Below, one piece after another: positions 42,151 to 54,300 of a stretch of 64,000 nt of DNA. The notes below the pieces were generated by a model that searched no databases, was not told the DNA's origin, and saw only the letters and a program-made list of their open reading frames with translations. A program made the position numbers and the translations under genes. The DNA is from Bactericera cockerelli. Its lineage: Eukaryota; Arthropoda; Insecta; Hemiptera; Triozidae. The DNA lies in NCBI GenBank assembly GCA_024516035.1, contig CM044958.1:45036306-45100305 (forward strand). Direction: 5' to 3'. The first letter of the stretch is position 1; the number at the start of each line of letters is the position of its first letter.

Positions 42151-43384
42151 GCACTATAGCATAATACATAACTTATATACTTACTTACCTCTGATTTTCT
42201 CTAACAAAGGTAATTCAATCCATCGCGGGCATCAACGTCCATCCCTTTGTTACACCACCCCCACCCCACTATACTGTCAGTAAGTGCAGGTGCTCATGAC
42301 TTTTAAATGGGACATCAAATATGCATGGAACTTTTTCTACTTTAAAAGATTGACGAACGAAAAAAATCCGAAGAAAATACATAATCCGTGCAGTTTACTC
42401 ACGAACGCCAGGTCTTTTTCCAGCCTTGCAGTGCCTAATATTAAAATACACTGCCAGTTATGGAGTATGGACACAGTACTTCCTCGTATTAATTTGTTCT
42501 CTTTGAATACACTTGGCAATTTTGATTCTACCATCCAACCCATGATCTTGCACCAATTAGTAATTAGAACAATTAGAAAGCAGACCTCGATCCATTCCTG
42601 ATGCTCTATGGCACTTCTGAGCTATTTAGAATATTTAGATAGATAGGTAGTTATAAGCTAGTCATAAGTGTTTTTTTTTTTAAAGCTAGTCATAATTGTT
42701 TTTTTTTTTTTTTTTTTTTCCTTATCCTATATAATAACTTATAAGAAAAGTATTGTATTCGTCGAAAATTTGACCTACCCAGTTTTTCACATTTCTGGTC
42801 GAATCATAGCCTCAGGATACCAAAAAAGTTGTTTTCGGCCATTGGTCCGTGCGTCCGTCTGTGTATCTGTGTGTCTTATATTAGTCATAAGTGTTTCATA
42901 TATTGTGTATTTTTTTGTATTTTATTGTAAAAATAGGCTTAACTCGTGAACTAAAATATACCTATTATAAACAGTTTTGTGTATACATAGCTCATATACA
43001 TAATTACCTATATTATTAGTTTCTTTTATAACTTCCACGAGGAACAAGAAAGAACATGCAGCTATAACGCCTCCCTAAGGACGGTTTAATTACCTGTTTT
43101 ATTTGTTATCAATATCTACCTACATATATACCTATACCTATTTGTCCTATATAACTTTTAAGTTCGGGACTAGCCAACTTGTGGGACTCTGTAATGAATT
43201 CTGTTGGGAATAAAATCCCACGGGATAACACATGGAGATTTGACGTGCAAACAGTTTATTAAAAAAAAAAAACATTAGGTATATGTATAAAATTTTAAGT
43301 TTATTTTTCTAATAAGTTTATTTTAAAACTTTAAGTTTATTTTTCTAATAAGTTTATTCTAATACTTTAAGTTTATTTTTATAC
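42151..43384. other. Spacer with fragments of other repeats
   Basis: 42440-42490 holds the CACTGCCAGTTATGGAG / ACACAGTACTTCCTCG block of the 4.7-kb repeats. 42716-42870 is an inverted piece of the 49-51 kb units (TTCCTTATCCTATA, TTCGTCGAAAATTTGACC, GAGGCTATGATTCG complement, CGCACGGACCAATGG complement). T-runs lie near 42672 and 42702. Confidence 0.5.
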
Positions 43385-43560
43385 ATAGTCCAGGCGGCCT
43401 TCTGATAATGCAGGGGTTGCGAGTTCGAAACAGAGGCAGGGCATGATAAGTTATCCACAAATTTTGGAATTTTGACCACAAAATAATACGTCTTGGGCAT
43501 TCTGCAGTAATAATGGGACTCATTCAGTAATGCTAAAGCAATATTATTATTATACAAGAA
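43385..43560 (+). repeat. tRNA-derived SINE (family E), diverged copy
   Basis: The B-box GCGAGTTCGAAACAGAGGC is followed by GGGCATGATAAGTTATCC, TTTGGAATTTTGACCACA and ACGTCTTGGGCATTCTGCAG, matching 57985-58050. Confidence 0.6.
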
Positions 43561-43820
43561 TATACATGATGCTTAATTTTTGTCTAAAATTTCTCAATAA
43601 AGAAGATTCAAAATGGCGATTACAACCCTTATTCGTAGGAATCATACCAAACGGCTTTCCACTGCAGTATTAACCTCCAAATTATTCAAAAGAGGTACAC
43701 CTGGTACACTCAAACCTGGATATAAGAGAACTCAAGGGCTCGGAATTTGTTCTCTCTTATACCCAGAATTCTCTTATAGAAAGGTCATTTTCCCTTAAGA
43801 GATTTAAATTGGACCTGGAA
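43561..43820. other. Small unrecognised ORF and start of a TCTCTTATA repeat region
   Basis: A 61-codon frame at 43613-43798 starts MAITTLIRRNHTKRLSTAVL after an AATAAAGAAG leader. Its 3' half already overlaps repeat sequence, so it is probably not a gene. Confidence 0.25.
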
Positions 43821-43972
43821 ATTGTTCTCTTATATCCAGATTTCTCTTATACCCCGGTTTCTCTTATATATATCCATATTTCTCTTATATTCATATTCCT
43901 CTTATATCCAGATTTCTCTTATATCCAGATTTCTCTTATATCCATGTTCCTCTTATATCCAGTTTCGACTGT
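43820..43972. repeat. ~20-bp minisatellite (TCTCTTATATCCAGATT)
   Basis: Seven to eight imperfect copies of 'TCTCTTATATCCAGATT' with length variants. Confidence 0.8.
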
Positions 43973-45438
43973 ATCACATCCTTTTTAGAAACAATATACC
44001 CTTAGCATCAAGACCATAAAACTCGCCACTCAATAAAAAAAACCCCCTCTCCAACCTACCTGCGAAAGCCCCAAGTTTCAACCATATCGCATTGAAAATC
44101 GCAAAATGGTGAAGGTAGATAATGTGCTTACCGAAGCTTGCGGTAATTTTCAGCCCCATGAAACGTGCATAAAACTTTAGTAGGTTAACGCCGCATTACA
44201 GGTAGGGGAGACAACTCCAGGTAGAGATTCGGCAAGACTTAGTGGTAGATAAAATCATTATTACACGAGTATCATCCCTTAATAACCACCCTTGTAGTAT
44301 TATCATCCCCTTAATATCTGTGAAACATACTATCGTTGTCTTGTTATTTAATCCGCCATTAAATTACCTTTGAGAGCTTAACATCTTGTGGAGAGAGTAT
44401 ATAAGTATGTGAGACAATTTGGAAAATTAGATCGTTGAAAACGGCGACGGTGCTGTTTAGATAGGTGTTTGTTTTTTGTGAGGTTATATAATTATGGGAA
44501 AGAAAAGTTATTTATTTGTTACAAATCTACATTTACCTTCCTGCAAATTAAGTAATTTGTGAACCATATTTAGAACCGATTTTAATCAAATTCGGTGTGC
44601 TAAAGGTCAATTAAAAAAAATAAAATTGAACTGATTCGATTTCTGCATGTTTAAAAAAAAAAAAATCGCGGATGAGATATAATTATAAAAATGTGTTGAA
44701 AAAATGAGATTTAAGTCGCCGATCCATAGGTGAGTAATTTTTATTATACATAGAGAGCATTATAAAAGATACATACAAAATCAATTCCTCAGGAAGTTTG
44801 TCCAAAAAGTAATGCTTCCTATTCTGGCATTTTAAATAACGACTATTTATTATTTAATCGACCAAATTTATTATTTAAAAGGCGCATTATTAATAATACC
44901 CTATTTCCCATGATAATACCCCCACAGTCTTACGTACTTTATTCCATAATAATACTCTTTTTCTGAACAGCTTTCATCACGCGAGGACTTCCCGAGCAAA
45001 TTATCTGAATTATACTTATCAATAATTCACGCTGAGAAAATCAGAAAGCTCTCTATGATGTCCGGTACCTACACTTACCCCGCGGGACAACATACCCCTC
45101 TCGGCAACTTACCCCGGCGTCCACATTCCCCCCTGACACCCCTACTTTAGTATTCTCCCGCCGAACCTGCTAATTGCGACCCTACGAACCCTACTTGATC
45201 CTTTGGACACTAATTATTGTTTTCCCGACTGAAATACAAGTTTTCGAAAAGCTCTCGAAATAACAAGTTTTAAGAAAAATAAGTTTGAATATCGTGAAAT
45301 AAAGTTTAAATTAAAAATGTTACAAACACGGGAAGACGTGGTAATGATAGCTTTCACCAAAGTAGATTATTCCGTCCTTGATACTCGTAATATTATATTT
45401 TCACTCCTAACTTCCTGTAGGTATTACTTAAGTTATTA
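43973..45438. other. Spacer, nothing coding recognised
   Basis: AT-rich with several A-runs and two C-rich patches near 45060-45150. No repeats shared with the rest of the window were recognised. Confidence 0.35.
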
Positions 45439-47146
45439 TACAGTATGTCTCAGAAGTCCTGGCAATGGCCTCATAACTTTTGAATGGGTACGAATTTTTG
45501 GATTCTGTTTGTTTCTAAGGATAGGAAATGCCCTATGGCCGATTCACTGGTGATGTCAAAATCCAGGTTCGAACCCCGGAAGTGGCACTTTTTTGATAAA
45601 AATGGCCATTTCTTGAGAAATTTAAATGAGAAGGTATTTTTTTAATTTCATATTATTAATTAACAGGTAAAAATACTGCATTCCTCAAAAAATAAATTTT
45701 CTATCACTATCAGTGGCGGAGCTATGGTGGTTTCAAACTTAAAAATCTGGTTTTTTGAGACACCCTGTAGGTTTGGTACCGCGGGACTCAATACAGTCCT
45801 CAATGATTTAAAATGACGAAAAAAGTGTCTTGGAAGTACTGAAATGGTAAAAACTCCGATATTTCACCTCCATCTGTGCCGGAGGGTTGGATAACAATGA
45901 CCTATTTTCATGACAATAATCAATTTTTATTAGTTGCATTGTCTTGATGTGAAAAAGGGTTCGATAACAACTTTAGTTTGTGAACAATTGTTAGAATGAC
46001 GACAACAACAACAACAACAAATAGATATTGATTAGTTGAGTAAAATGTGTAGGTACCTACCTACTACATTATTGTTTTCAAACTTCAACTCTTAGTTAAG
46101 TGAAGAGAAACAGATTTATTTATCTATTAACTAGATATCTAATTATCCACATTCATATTAGTTACCTACCTGTTTATTTCCTGATAACCTATGTATCATG
46201 GATTTGAGTCAACCTGATTCAGGACCATATGCAGGTTCAAAATTAGTTCACTCCTGAACCTAGGTAGGTAGGTACCTACTTAAATATTTATTTGATTTAA
46301 AAGTTCCCTCTCTTCGATCCTCATGGCATTGCAATGAGTTTCTTCTCCAATGTGTCCCTTTCTAGATTCAGTAATGAGACTGCGGAATCCCGGGTTCGAT
46401 TCTCGGTGGGAAATATTATAACTCGACTATGTGGTTGGATGTGTTGGCGGCTCACTCAACCTCATCAAGACAAATGAGTAAATACTTTAATTGAGAATAG
46501 CAAGCAGTGGTGGCATTACAAGTTAAATGAAATTCGAAAGAATGAGCGATACTTACTTATACTAGACTTGTAATGCTGTGATACCCACTACAGTTGCGAT
46601 TTTGTGAAGGTTGTGTGTTTGTATGGTGGATAATTGAAGCCTAGGTAAATAATAGGTAAAATGTGATCTTACAAGAATTATTGACCTTAAACACTTTGCT
46701 CTCCGGCACTGATGGAGGTGATATATCGGAGTTTTATCTATTTCAGTACTTCCAAGACACTTTTTTCGTCATTTTAAATCATTGAGGACTGTATTGAGTC
46801 CCGCGGTACCAAACCTACAGGGTGTCTCAAAAAACCAGATTTTTAAGTTTGAAACCACCATAGCTCCGCCACTGATAGTGATAGAAAATTTATTTTTTGA
46901 GGAATGCAGTATTTTTACCTGTTAATTAATAATATGAAATTAAAAAAATACCTTCTCATTTAAATTTCTCAAGAAATGGCCATTTTTATCAAAAAAGTGC
47001 CATTTCCGGGGTTCGAACCTGGATTTTGACATCACCAGTGAATTGGCCATAGGGCATTTCCTATCCTTAGAAACAAACAGAATCCAAAAATTCGTACCCA
47101 TTCAAAAGTTATGAGGCCATTGCCAGGACTTCTGAGACATACTGTA
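45439..47146. mobile_element. 1.7-kb foldback element (TACAGTATGTCTC ends) with a SINE in the loop
   Basis: The arms 45439-45884 and 46701-47146 are about 446 bp each and almost perfectly complementary, starting TACAGTATGTCTCAGAAGTC. Inside each arm is CACCCTGTAGG, the terminal motif of the TACAGGGTG foldbacks. It is next to GGTACCGCGGGAC. The 816-bp loop carries a family G SINE and AT-rich sequence. There is no transposase. Near-identity of the arms implies recent formation or gene conversion. Confidence 0.85.
46355..46600 (+). repeat. tRNA-derived SINE (family G) in the foldback loop
   Basis: GAATCCCGGGTTCGATTCTC (B-box), GTTGGATGTGTTGGCGG, AGACAAATGAGTAAATACTT, CAGTGGTGGCATTACAAG. The A-box part is degraded. 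Confidence 0.6.
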
Positions 47147-47148
47147 TT

Positions 47149-47446
47149 TTAACACGTTGAGCGCCGCAGGACCCCATGGGGGCTTTTTCTATACTATCAA
47201 CTGGTACCTAAACCCACATGGGGGCTTTAAAATATGACTTCAGTTTATGTACACTAAGCCCCTATGGGGGTGTTGTATCAATGTATTTCTTATGAAGGAA
47301 TTATTGCCGTGGAACAGAGCTATAACGTGATGGTCTTGGTTCTGAGCAATCTTATTAGGTGAGATAGGTGATTTTGAAAATTGACCAATTTTTGCTTGGA
47401 ACAGACAAATGTTTACCTCAAAATCATGCGGCGCTCAACGTGTTAA
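47149..47446. mobile_element. TTAA-bounded MITE, 298 bp (piggyBac-like)
   Basis: The ends are TTAACACGTTGAGCGCCGC and its reverse complement GCGGCGCTCAACGTGTTAA. TTAA target duplications and a short ~15-bp inverted repeat fit piggyBac-superfamily MITEs. Inside are three CCCATGGGGGCTT-type blocks near 47173, 47212 and 47263. It sits 2 bp outside the 45.4-47.1 kb foldback. Confidence 0.7.
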
Positions 47447-47800
47447 TGACAAGAAGGTAGATATTATAGCGAGAACAAATTATTGTAGAGTAAATTGGAC
47501 GAAAAGTTGTCGGAAGTTTTGAAAAGTTGTCGATTTTAGGGGCTCTCTATTTATCTATCTCTTTTAGATTAAAGTGGTGCATGTCAACATCTATGGTCAT
47601 TTGGTCATACACACCACTCAGGGGGGCTCTCTAATTATTGTTTTACGCTGTTATCAGTTGTTTCTAATATACTTGGTTAAAAAGAGCATGAACGCTAGAC
47701 CCTAGAACTGTCTTTGTTGCTATTTGATAGTGTTCACTTAAATGAAATCTCATGCTGTTTCATAATTTGCTTGTAAATCTAAAGTAGGTAAATCTGGGAA
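47447..47800. other. Spacer, nothing recognised
   Basis: No gene or shared repeat seen. Confidence 0.3.
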
Positions 47801-47804
47801 CTTC

Positions 47805-48934
47805 ACGATTCGGCCCAAATTACCTGAGTAGACCTTTTCCATAGCATGATTCGGCCCAAAAAAAATACAGAAAAAGACAACATGATTCGGCCCATAACCC
47901 GATTCGTCCCAAAACACACTATCAAGTTTTGATCCCACACAAAAAAATCCCACTTTCATTCTAACAAAAATTCCCACTTTCATTCCACCAAAAAATCCCT
48001 ATAAAATAGTATGGAAACGTTGCCCTGAAAGAACTGAGAACAATGGCGATGTTCAAGATGTTATTGTTTTGAACCAGTAATAGTCATCTTTGTTATCAGT
48101 GTTTATTTGAGTGTTTGACAGTAGGGTTAGGTAAAATACATAGAAGGCCATGCCTCAAGAATATAGTATCTAGGGTTAGGTAAAATACATAGAAGGCCAT
48201 GCCTCTAGAATATAGTAGGGTTAGGTAAAATACATAGAAGGCCATGCCTCAAGAATATAGTAGGGTTAGGTAAAATACATAGAAGGCCATGCCTCAATAA
48301 TATAGTAGGGTTAGGGTTAATACATATAAGGCAATGCCTCAGGTTTATAGTATTATTATTATTATTTATAATTCTTTATTAGATACAAAAGGACATTATG
48401 TACATATAAATAATAATTTTAACAGTGAAAAATCAAAAAAACAATATATACAATAAAAATGAAAAAGAATAGAAAATATTTGAAAACATAAATGTCCTAA
48501 CTAAAGGGCGGGGTTATTGCCTATGGCAATCTCTTCCACCCAACCCTTTAAAAGCATTTTACCTAACCCTACATATAGTAGGGTTAGGTAAAATGCATAG
48601 AAGGCCATGCCTCAAGAATATAGTTGGGTTAGGTAAAATACATAGAAGGCCATGCCTCAAGAATATAGTAGGGTTAGGTAAAATACATAGTAGGCTATGC
48701 CTAATACATAGAATGCCAAAGCCTGATATACATAGAAGGTAATTCCGTAATTTAATGTTGAATAATAAAAAATCCCTCAATATGTACGGTACTTAGAATA
48801 TTGCACTGGGCCGAATCGTGTTGTTTATTTTTTGGTCAAGATAACGTTTTGGGACGAATCGTTCGGTGACCTTTTTTACCTGAAATCGAAAACCTTTTTC
48901 ATAAACCTTTTTGGGCCGAATCGTAATGCGCCCG
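47805..48934. repeat. Dispersed element with GATTCGGCCC ends, carrying a 45-bp minisatellite
   Basis: The left part has CACGATTCGGCCCAAATTACC, more GATTCGGCCC blocks at 47850 and 47885, and CCCGATTCGTCCC. The right part has mirrored GGGCCGAATCGTGTTG, TTTTGGGACGAATCG and GGGCCGAATCGTAATGCGCC. The right ~210 bp recurs at 60023-60236. Inside is a minisatellite (48124-48330 and 48575-48700, unit ~45 bp: AGGGTTAGGTAAAATACATAG then AAGGCCATGCCTCAAGAATAT). It is split by a LINE-like 3' fragment at 48345-48556. No ORF of note. Confidence 0.65.
48345..48556 (-). mobile_element. LINE-like 3' end with (ATT)n tail inserted in the minisatellite
   Basis: Reads on the minus strand from GGTTGGGTGGAAGAGATTGC through CATAGGCAATAACCCCGCCC to an (AAT)n tail at 48345-48360. 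The minisatellite resumes on both sides, so this is an insertion. The clade was not identified. Confidence 0.6.
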
Positions 48935-49093
48935 TAAATCTAATTCCTAATAGGTATAGGTATGTCATTCTCGTTAAAGGTTTGTGGTTATTTTTATTAT
49001 TATTATTATTGAATTCTTCACTAGATCATAAAACATAATTATGTATGTATATGTATACTGTACAAATAATTATTACAAAAATTAAAAAAAAAA

Positions 49094-50862
49094 AATCTGG
49101 TGTTAACATCACACGACTTTCCTTATCCCCCAAAAAGGAGTCGAATTCCGCCACTGGTGACTGAACGGTAACAGATAACTAAAAATCAATGCCAAATTCA
49201 TGATCAGCACTTCAAAATCATTTAATTTGATATGTCACAACCCCCATCTAGGATGAATAATAAAAAAGTTAGTCCAATCGGGTCCCCCTACAATACCGGT
49301 AAATTGGGGCCGGTTTCCAAAAAGTTAAAGATATCAAAAAAATGTTCAGAGTGAACCCCTGTTGTTCACTCTGAACACTCTGAACATGTTGTTCTCTAAC
49401 TTTTTTTGTATCTTTAACCAATTCAAAGAAGCGGTGCTTGCGGCCAATATTTGCGGCCCTGCGGCCGCAGAATGCGGCCGATTTCAACCAAAAGTTTCAT
49501 GGTTTGTCTGGTGTATAAAATTAATTACCATACTAAATTTCAAGTCTCTAGCTCTTACCGTTCTTGAGATATCCTGTTCACAACACACAGACACACACAG
49601 ACAGACGCACGGTCCAATGGCTGAAAACCACTTTTTTGGTATCCTGAGGCTATGATTCGTCCAGAAATGTGAAAAGCTGGGTAGGTCAAATTTTCGACGA
49701 ATACAATACTTTCCTTATTATAGGATAAGGAAAGTAAAAATCTGGTGTAAACATGACACGACTTTCCTTATCATATTAGGAATGGGAACAGGACCAAAAG
49801 CCACTGGTGACTCAAAGGTAACAGTGAGCTAAAAATCAAAGCCAAATTCGTGATCAGCACCTCAAAATCATTGGATTTGATATGTCACAATCCCCATCTA
49901 GGATGAATAATAAAAAAGTTAGTCTGAGCGGGTCCCCCCCAAGATACCGGAAAATTGGGGCCGAGGTCCAAAAAGTTCAAGATATCAAAAAAATGATGAG
50001 AAGAGACCCCTATATTATTTTTTTAATCTAAGAAAATGTTGTTCTCTAACTTTTTTTGTATCTTTAACCAATTCATAGAAACGGCGCTTGCGGCCAATAT
50101 TTGCGGCCCTGCGGCCGCATTTTGCGGCCGATTTCAATCAAAAGTTTCGTGGTTCGTCTGATGTATAAAATTGATTTGTATACCAAATTTCAAGTCTCTA
50201 GCTCTTACCGTCCGTTAGATATCCTGTTCACAGACAGACAGACAGACAGACGCACGGACCAATGGCTGAAAACAACTTTTTTGGTATCCTGAGGCTATGA
50301 TTCGTCCAGAAATGTGAAAAACTGGGTAGGTCGAATTTTCGACGAATACAATACTTTCCTTATTACCTATAGGATAAGGAAAGTAAAAAGTTAGTCAAAG
50401 CAGGTCCCCCCCAAAATTTCGATAAAATGGGGCCGAGGTCCAAAAAGTTCAAGATATCAAAAAAAAAAAACGAAGAGAAGAGGCCTCTATTATTTTTTTA
50501 ATCGAAGAAAATGTTGTTCTTCAATTTTTTTTGTATCTTTAACCAATTCAAAGAAATGGCGCTTGCGGCTAATATTTGCGGCCCTGCGGCCGTAGAATGC
50601 GGCCGATTTCAACCAAAAGTTTCGTGGTTCGTCTGGTGTATAAAATTAATTTCCATACCAAATTTCAAGTCTCTAGCTCTTACCGTTCTCGAGATATCCT
50701 GTTCACAGACACACTCACACAGACGCACGGACCAATGGCTGAAATCAACTTTTTTGGTATCCTGAGGCTATATAAATGATTCGTCCAGAAATGTGAAAAA
50801 CCGGGTAGGTCAAATTTTCGACGAATACAATACTTTCCTTATTATAGGATAAGGAAAGTAAA
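49094..50862. repeat. Three-unit tandem repeat (~645 bp) bounded by CTTTCCTTAT / ATAAGGAAAG
   Basis: Unit 1 is 49094-49735, unit 2 is 49736-50385, and unit 3 is 50386-50862 (5'-truncated). Each ends TTATAGGATAAGGAAAGTA and (units 1-2) begins with CGACTTTCCTTATC, giving short inverted ends. All three hold a GC-rich knot in which GCGGCC recurs four or five times within 50 bp (49438-49480, 50088-50131, 50563-50606). A CACAGACAGACGCACGG.CC AATGG stretch follows. Fragments lie at 2430 and 42716. Frames within are not considered genes. Confidence 0.8.
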
Positions 50863-51395
50863 AATGGAAACAATATAAACTATAAGAAAAAGTAGATAAA
50901 TATATGTATACAAACATATATGTCCTAACTAAAGGGCGGGGTTATTGCCTATGGCAATCTCTTCCACCCAACCCTGGTTAAGTGTCAAAGAAAATATATT
51001 ACCCAATCTCAGGGTTGCTGGTTCAATTCCTCAACATGGCGGATTGGTTCTCCCATAGGATTTTAGCTATAGCTTTTTCACTAGCGGCAGACTCGAATTT
51101 TTAGTGATTCCAGTTTGAATAACTACCTATATGACATCACGTAGCAACATGTGCCACAAACTACATGTACCTACAATGCTCCATTAAATAGGATGATGAG
51201 GGCAGCAAATGTCAGTGCTGGTTTTAACTTCACTTGATTTTTTTTTTTTTTTTTTTTTTTTAACTTCACTTGATTTTTTTTTATGTAACTGTGATATGAT
51301 TGTTTTTAAACCTTTCTTATGTGATATATTCATGTTATTTGTTTTCTGTTTGTAAATAGAGCTAGGCTCGTAAATATACACCCGTGCTGCGGGCA
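50863..51395. other. Spacer with LINE-like 3' fragment and poly-T tracts
   Basis: 50920-50975 is the minus-strand GATTGCCATAGGCAATAACC block. 51010-51040 has a weak B-box-like TGCTGGTTCAATTCC. Two T-runs (51238-51262 and 51273-51281) flank a duplicated TTAACTTCACTTGA. Confidence 0.45.
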
Positions 51396-51396
51396 T

Positions 51397-54300
51397 TTAT
51401 TTATTTATTTTTTTTTTTTTTATTTCTCATATTTATACATAATATGGTAATAAATATTATTCTATGGGCTAGCAGTAGCAAACATAGAAGTATTCAATTG
51501 TTGATAAGGAGATGTTGATATTATGATGAGTGGGACAGGAATCTTCGGAGCAGGCGACAATTTTCGTGCAGGACAGCTTTTTGCATTTCATGTACAAGTG
51601 ATAGAGGCAGGTTGATTTTCTTAGTGTGGGTGTAGAAACTACGATGAATTACTCCGTTTGTGGATATGATGACGGGGATGGTTTCTACATTTTCTATGTT
51701 CCACATGTTTGAGATTTCCACAGCCAGATCTTGGTATTTGTGGATCTTGAGAGCTGTTGAATTTAATATGTTATGATCGGCTGGGATGGCAATATCAATT
51801 AGTTTGACGGAATTGTTGATTTTGTCCACCAGTATAATATCGGGTCTGTTGGCTTCAATTCTTCGATCTGTAACAACCGTCGAATCCCAATACAGCTTTG
51901 CTATCGAGTTTTCTAGAATTGGTTCTGGGTGGTATTTATAGAACATTATTTTTTTCTCGGATAGTTTGAAAGTTAGTGCAAGATATTGGTGCACTAATTT
52001 AGCTGCCGAGTTATGACGATGTAGATAATCAGAGTTAGCCAGGATTGAACAGCTAGATGTGATGTGTTGGATGGTTTCAGGCATGCTTTGACATAATCTA
52101 CATCTATCATCTATGTTTTGCTTCAGAATATGTTTCTTATAATTTTTTGTCGCAATTACTTGATCTTGGATCGCGAGTACAAAACCTTCTGTCTCTCCAT
52201 AGAGTGAGCTCTTCCTCAGCCATGCATTAGAGGATTCATGGTTACTATCCAGAGTTTCTTTGAATCGTCCGTGCAAGGATTTCTGTTGCCACTGGTTGAT
52301 CAGTGTTTCAGTCTGGATTTGCTGGGGCATTTCATCTGTTCCAAGATCAAGTGCTGATAAGTTGTTGTCAGCTTCGATGACTGCGGCATGAAGCGGGGAT
52401 GTTTCTTTTTTGTTGAAAAAATAAGTTTTCAAGTTTTTCTTTTCCTTCTGTGCAAGTTGTTCGAGACATATCATTCCTCTACCGCCTGATGATCTGGGTA
52501 GGTATAACCGTTCAGTACAAGCACGGGGATGGTGCATACGGTATTGAGTCATTAGGACTCGAGTTCGTCTATCCATAGCTTGAAGATCAGTTGTCGTCCA
52601 TGGTATTATTCCAAATGAATAGGATATGAATGGGACGCACCAGCTATTATATGCTTTTATTTTATTTTTCCCGTCAAGATTTGTCGATAATATTTTCTTT
52701 ATCCTTGTTACGAAACCATCAATTAACTTTTCTTTTACATCAGTCTTGTTGAACACAAGATCTTGAAATATTCCTAGGTATTTGTAATAGGAATCTATGG
52801 ATGGAAGAGTACAAGTTGTGAGTGCTAGATTGACATTTTCATGGTGCAATATTTTTCCTCTTTTGACTTCTAAAGTAGCACATTTTTCCAATCCAAATTT
52901 CATATTGATATCGGATGAGAAGATGGAAGTGGTCTCAAGGAGTGACTGTAGTTCTACTTTATTCTTTGCATAGATTTTCAAATCATCAACATAGAGCAGA
53001 TGGGATATGTTGAAGTCTGACGCGCTGTTGAGTTTGTATCCTTTGTGAGTGTTGTTGAGGATGTTGCTAAGCGGGTTCAACGCAAGACAGAACCACTGCG
53101 GACTCCAGCCGTCACCTTGAAAAATTCCTTTCTTGATCGGGATGAAATCTGATTCAAAATTTACAGGTACGGTGTTATATATGCTCTCTGCTGACACAAC
53201 CAAGGATAATTTGGTACACCATGCATGCATACTATGTTTCAGGAACTGAATAAGCACGGGGTCGATTTTGTAGATTTTTAGTATTTCTAACAACCAACTG
53301 TGTGGTACAGAATCGTACGCCTTGGAGTAGTCCACCCAGGCTACTGAAATATTCTTGTTTCTTTTTTTCGCTTGAGCACATATTATATTATCGATGATCA
53401 GCTGTTCTTTGCAGCCGCGTGAGTTTTTGCGACATCCCTTCTGATTTTCACACATAATATTGTTTTCAGTGACAAATTTATCTATCTTGAATTGAATGAT
53501 GCTAGTAATTATCTTATACATTGTATTGAGACAAGTGATAGGGCGATAATTCTTTGGATTTCTTAGATCACTGGATTTAGGTTTTAAGTAGGTGATGCCT
53601 TGATTGAGGAATGCTGGTAATATGGTGGGATTTTGAAAGACATTATTAACATGTGTTACAAGGTGGACATGAACACTTGTGAAATATTTCCACCAATAAT
53701 TTTGAATTTTATCCAAGCCCGGCGATTTCCAATTGTGTAGTTTATGGATTACATGTTTTATGTCTTGAAAAGTTATCGCCTCAGAATTCATAGGGGTCAC
53801 ATGTGCATAGTTTTGTTTTTCTTCTTGTATCCATATATTTTTCTTATTATGTGTTGCATCACTTGACCATTGATCTTTCCAAAAGTTCACAACTTCTTCT
53901 TTCTGAGGTAACAGATCATTTGCTTGTTGGGAATTATTGTTGTTTTTAGTCTCCAAGTTTTGATAAAACCGTTTTTCATTAGAAATAAAAAGTTTATTCT
54001 CGTAAGTTCTTCGGTAGGATTTATTATAGCGACGTAACCGTTGACTAAACGCTGCTATTTTTTGTTTCAAATTATCCGTGATGTAAAGGAATTTTCGGTC
54101 AAAGTATTGATGCCTTGGGTCCATACCATATTTATTTAGAAGAGGCAAATATTTCCTGGCTTTATTACTTTTCCAATTGTACAACTTTGTGAGGTCGGAT
54201 CTAAGCGTTGCTATGCGTCTCTCGAGTCTTATGTAACAGTTGGGTTTTGTATGTTCTTTTCGTCTGGTTGGTTGTGAGCTGTCTGGTATACTGATGTTTA

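Noticed and set aside
48124..48700. Interstitial telomere repeat (AGGGTTAGG seen in each unit)
   Set aside because: The motif occurs once per 45-bp unit and is never tandem, so it is not telomeric TTAGG.
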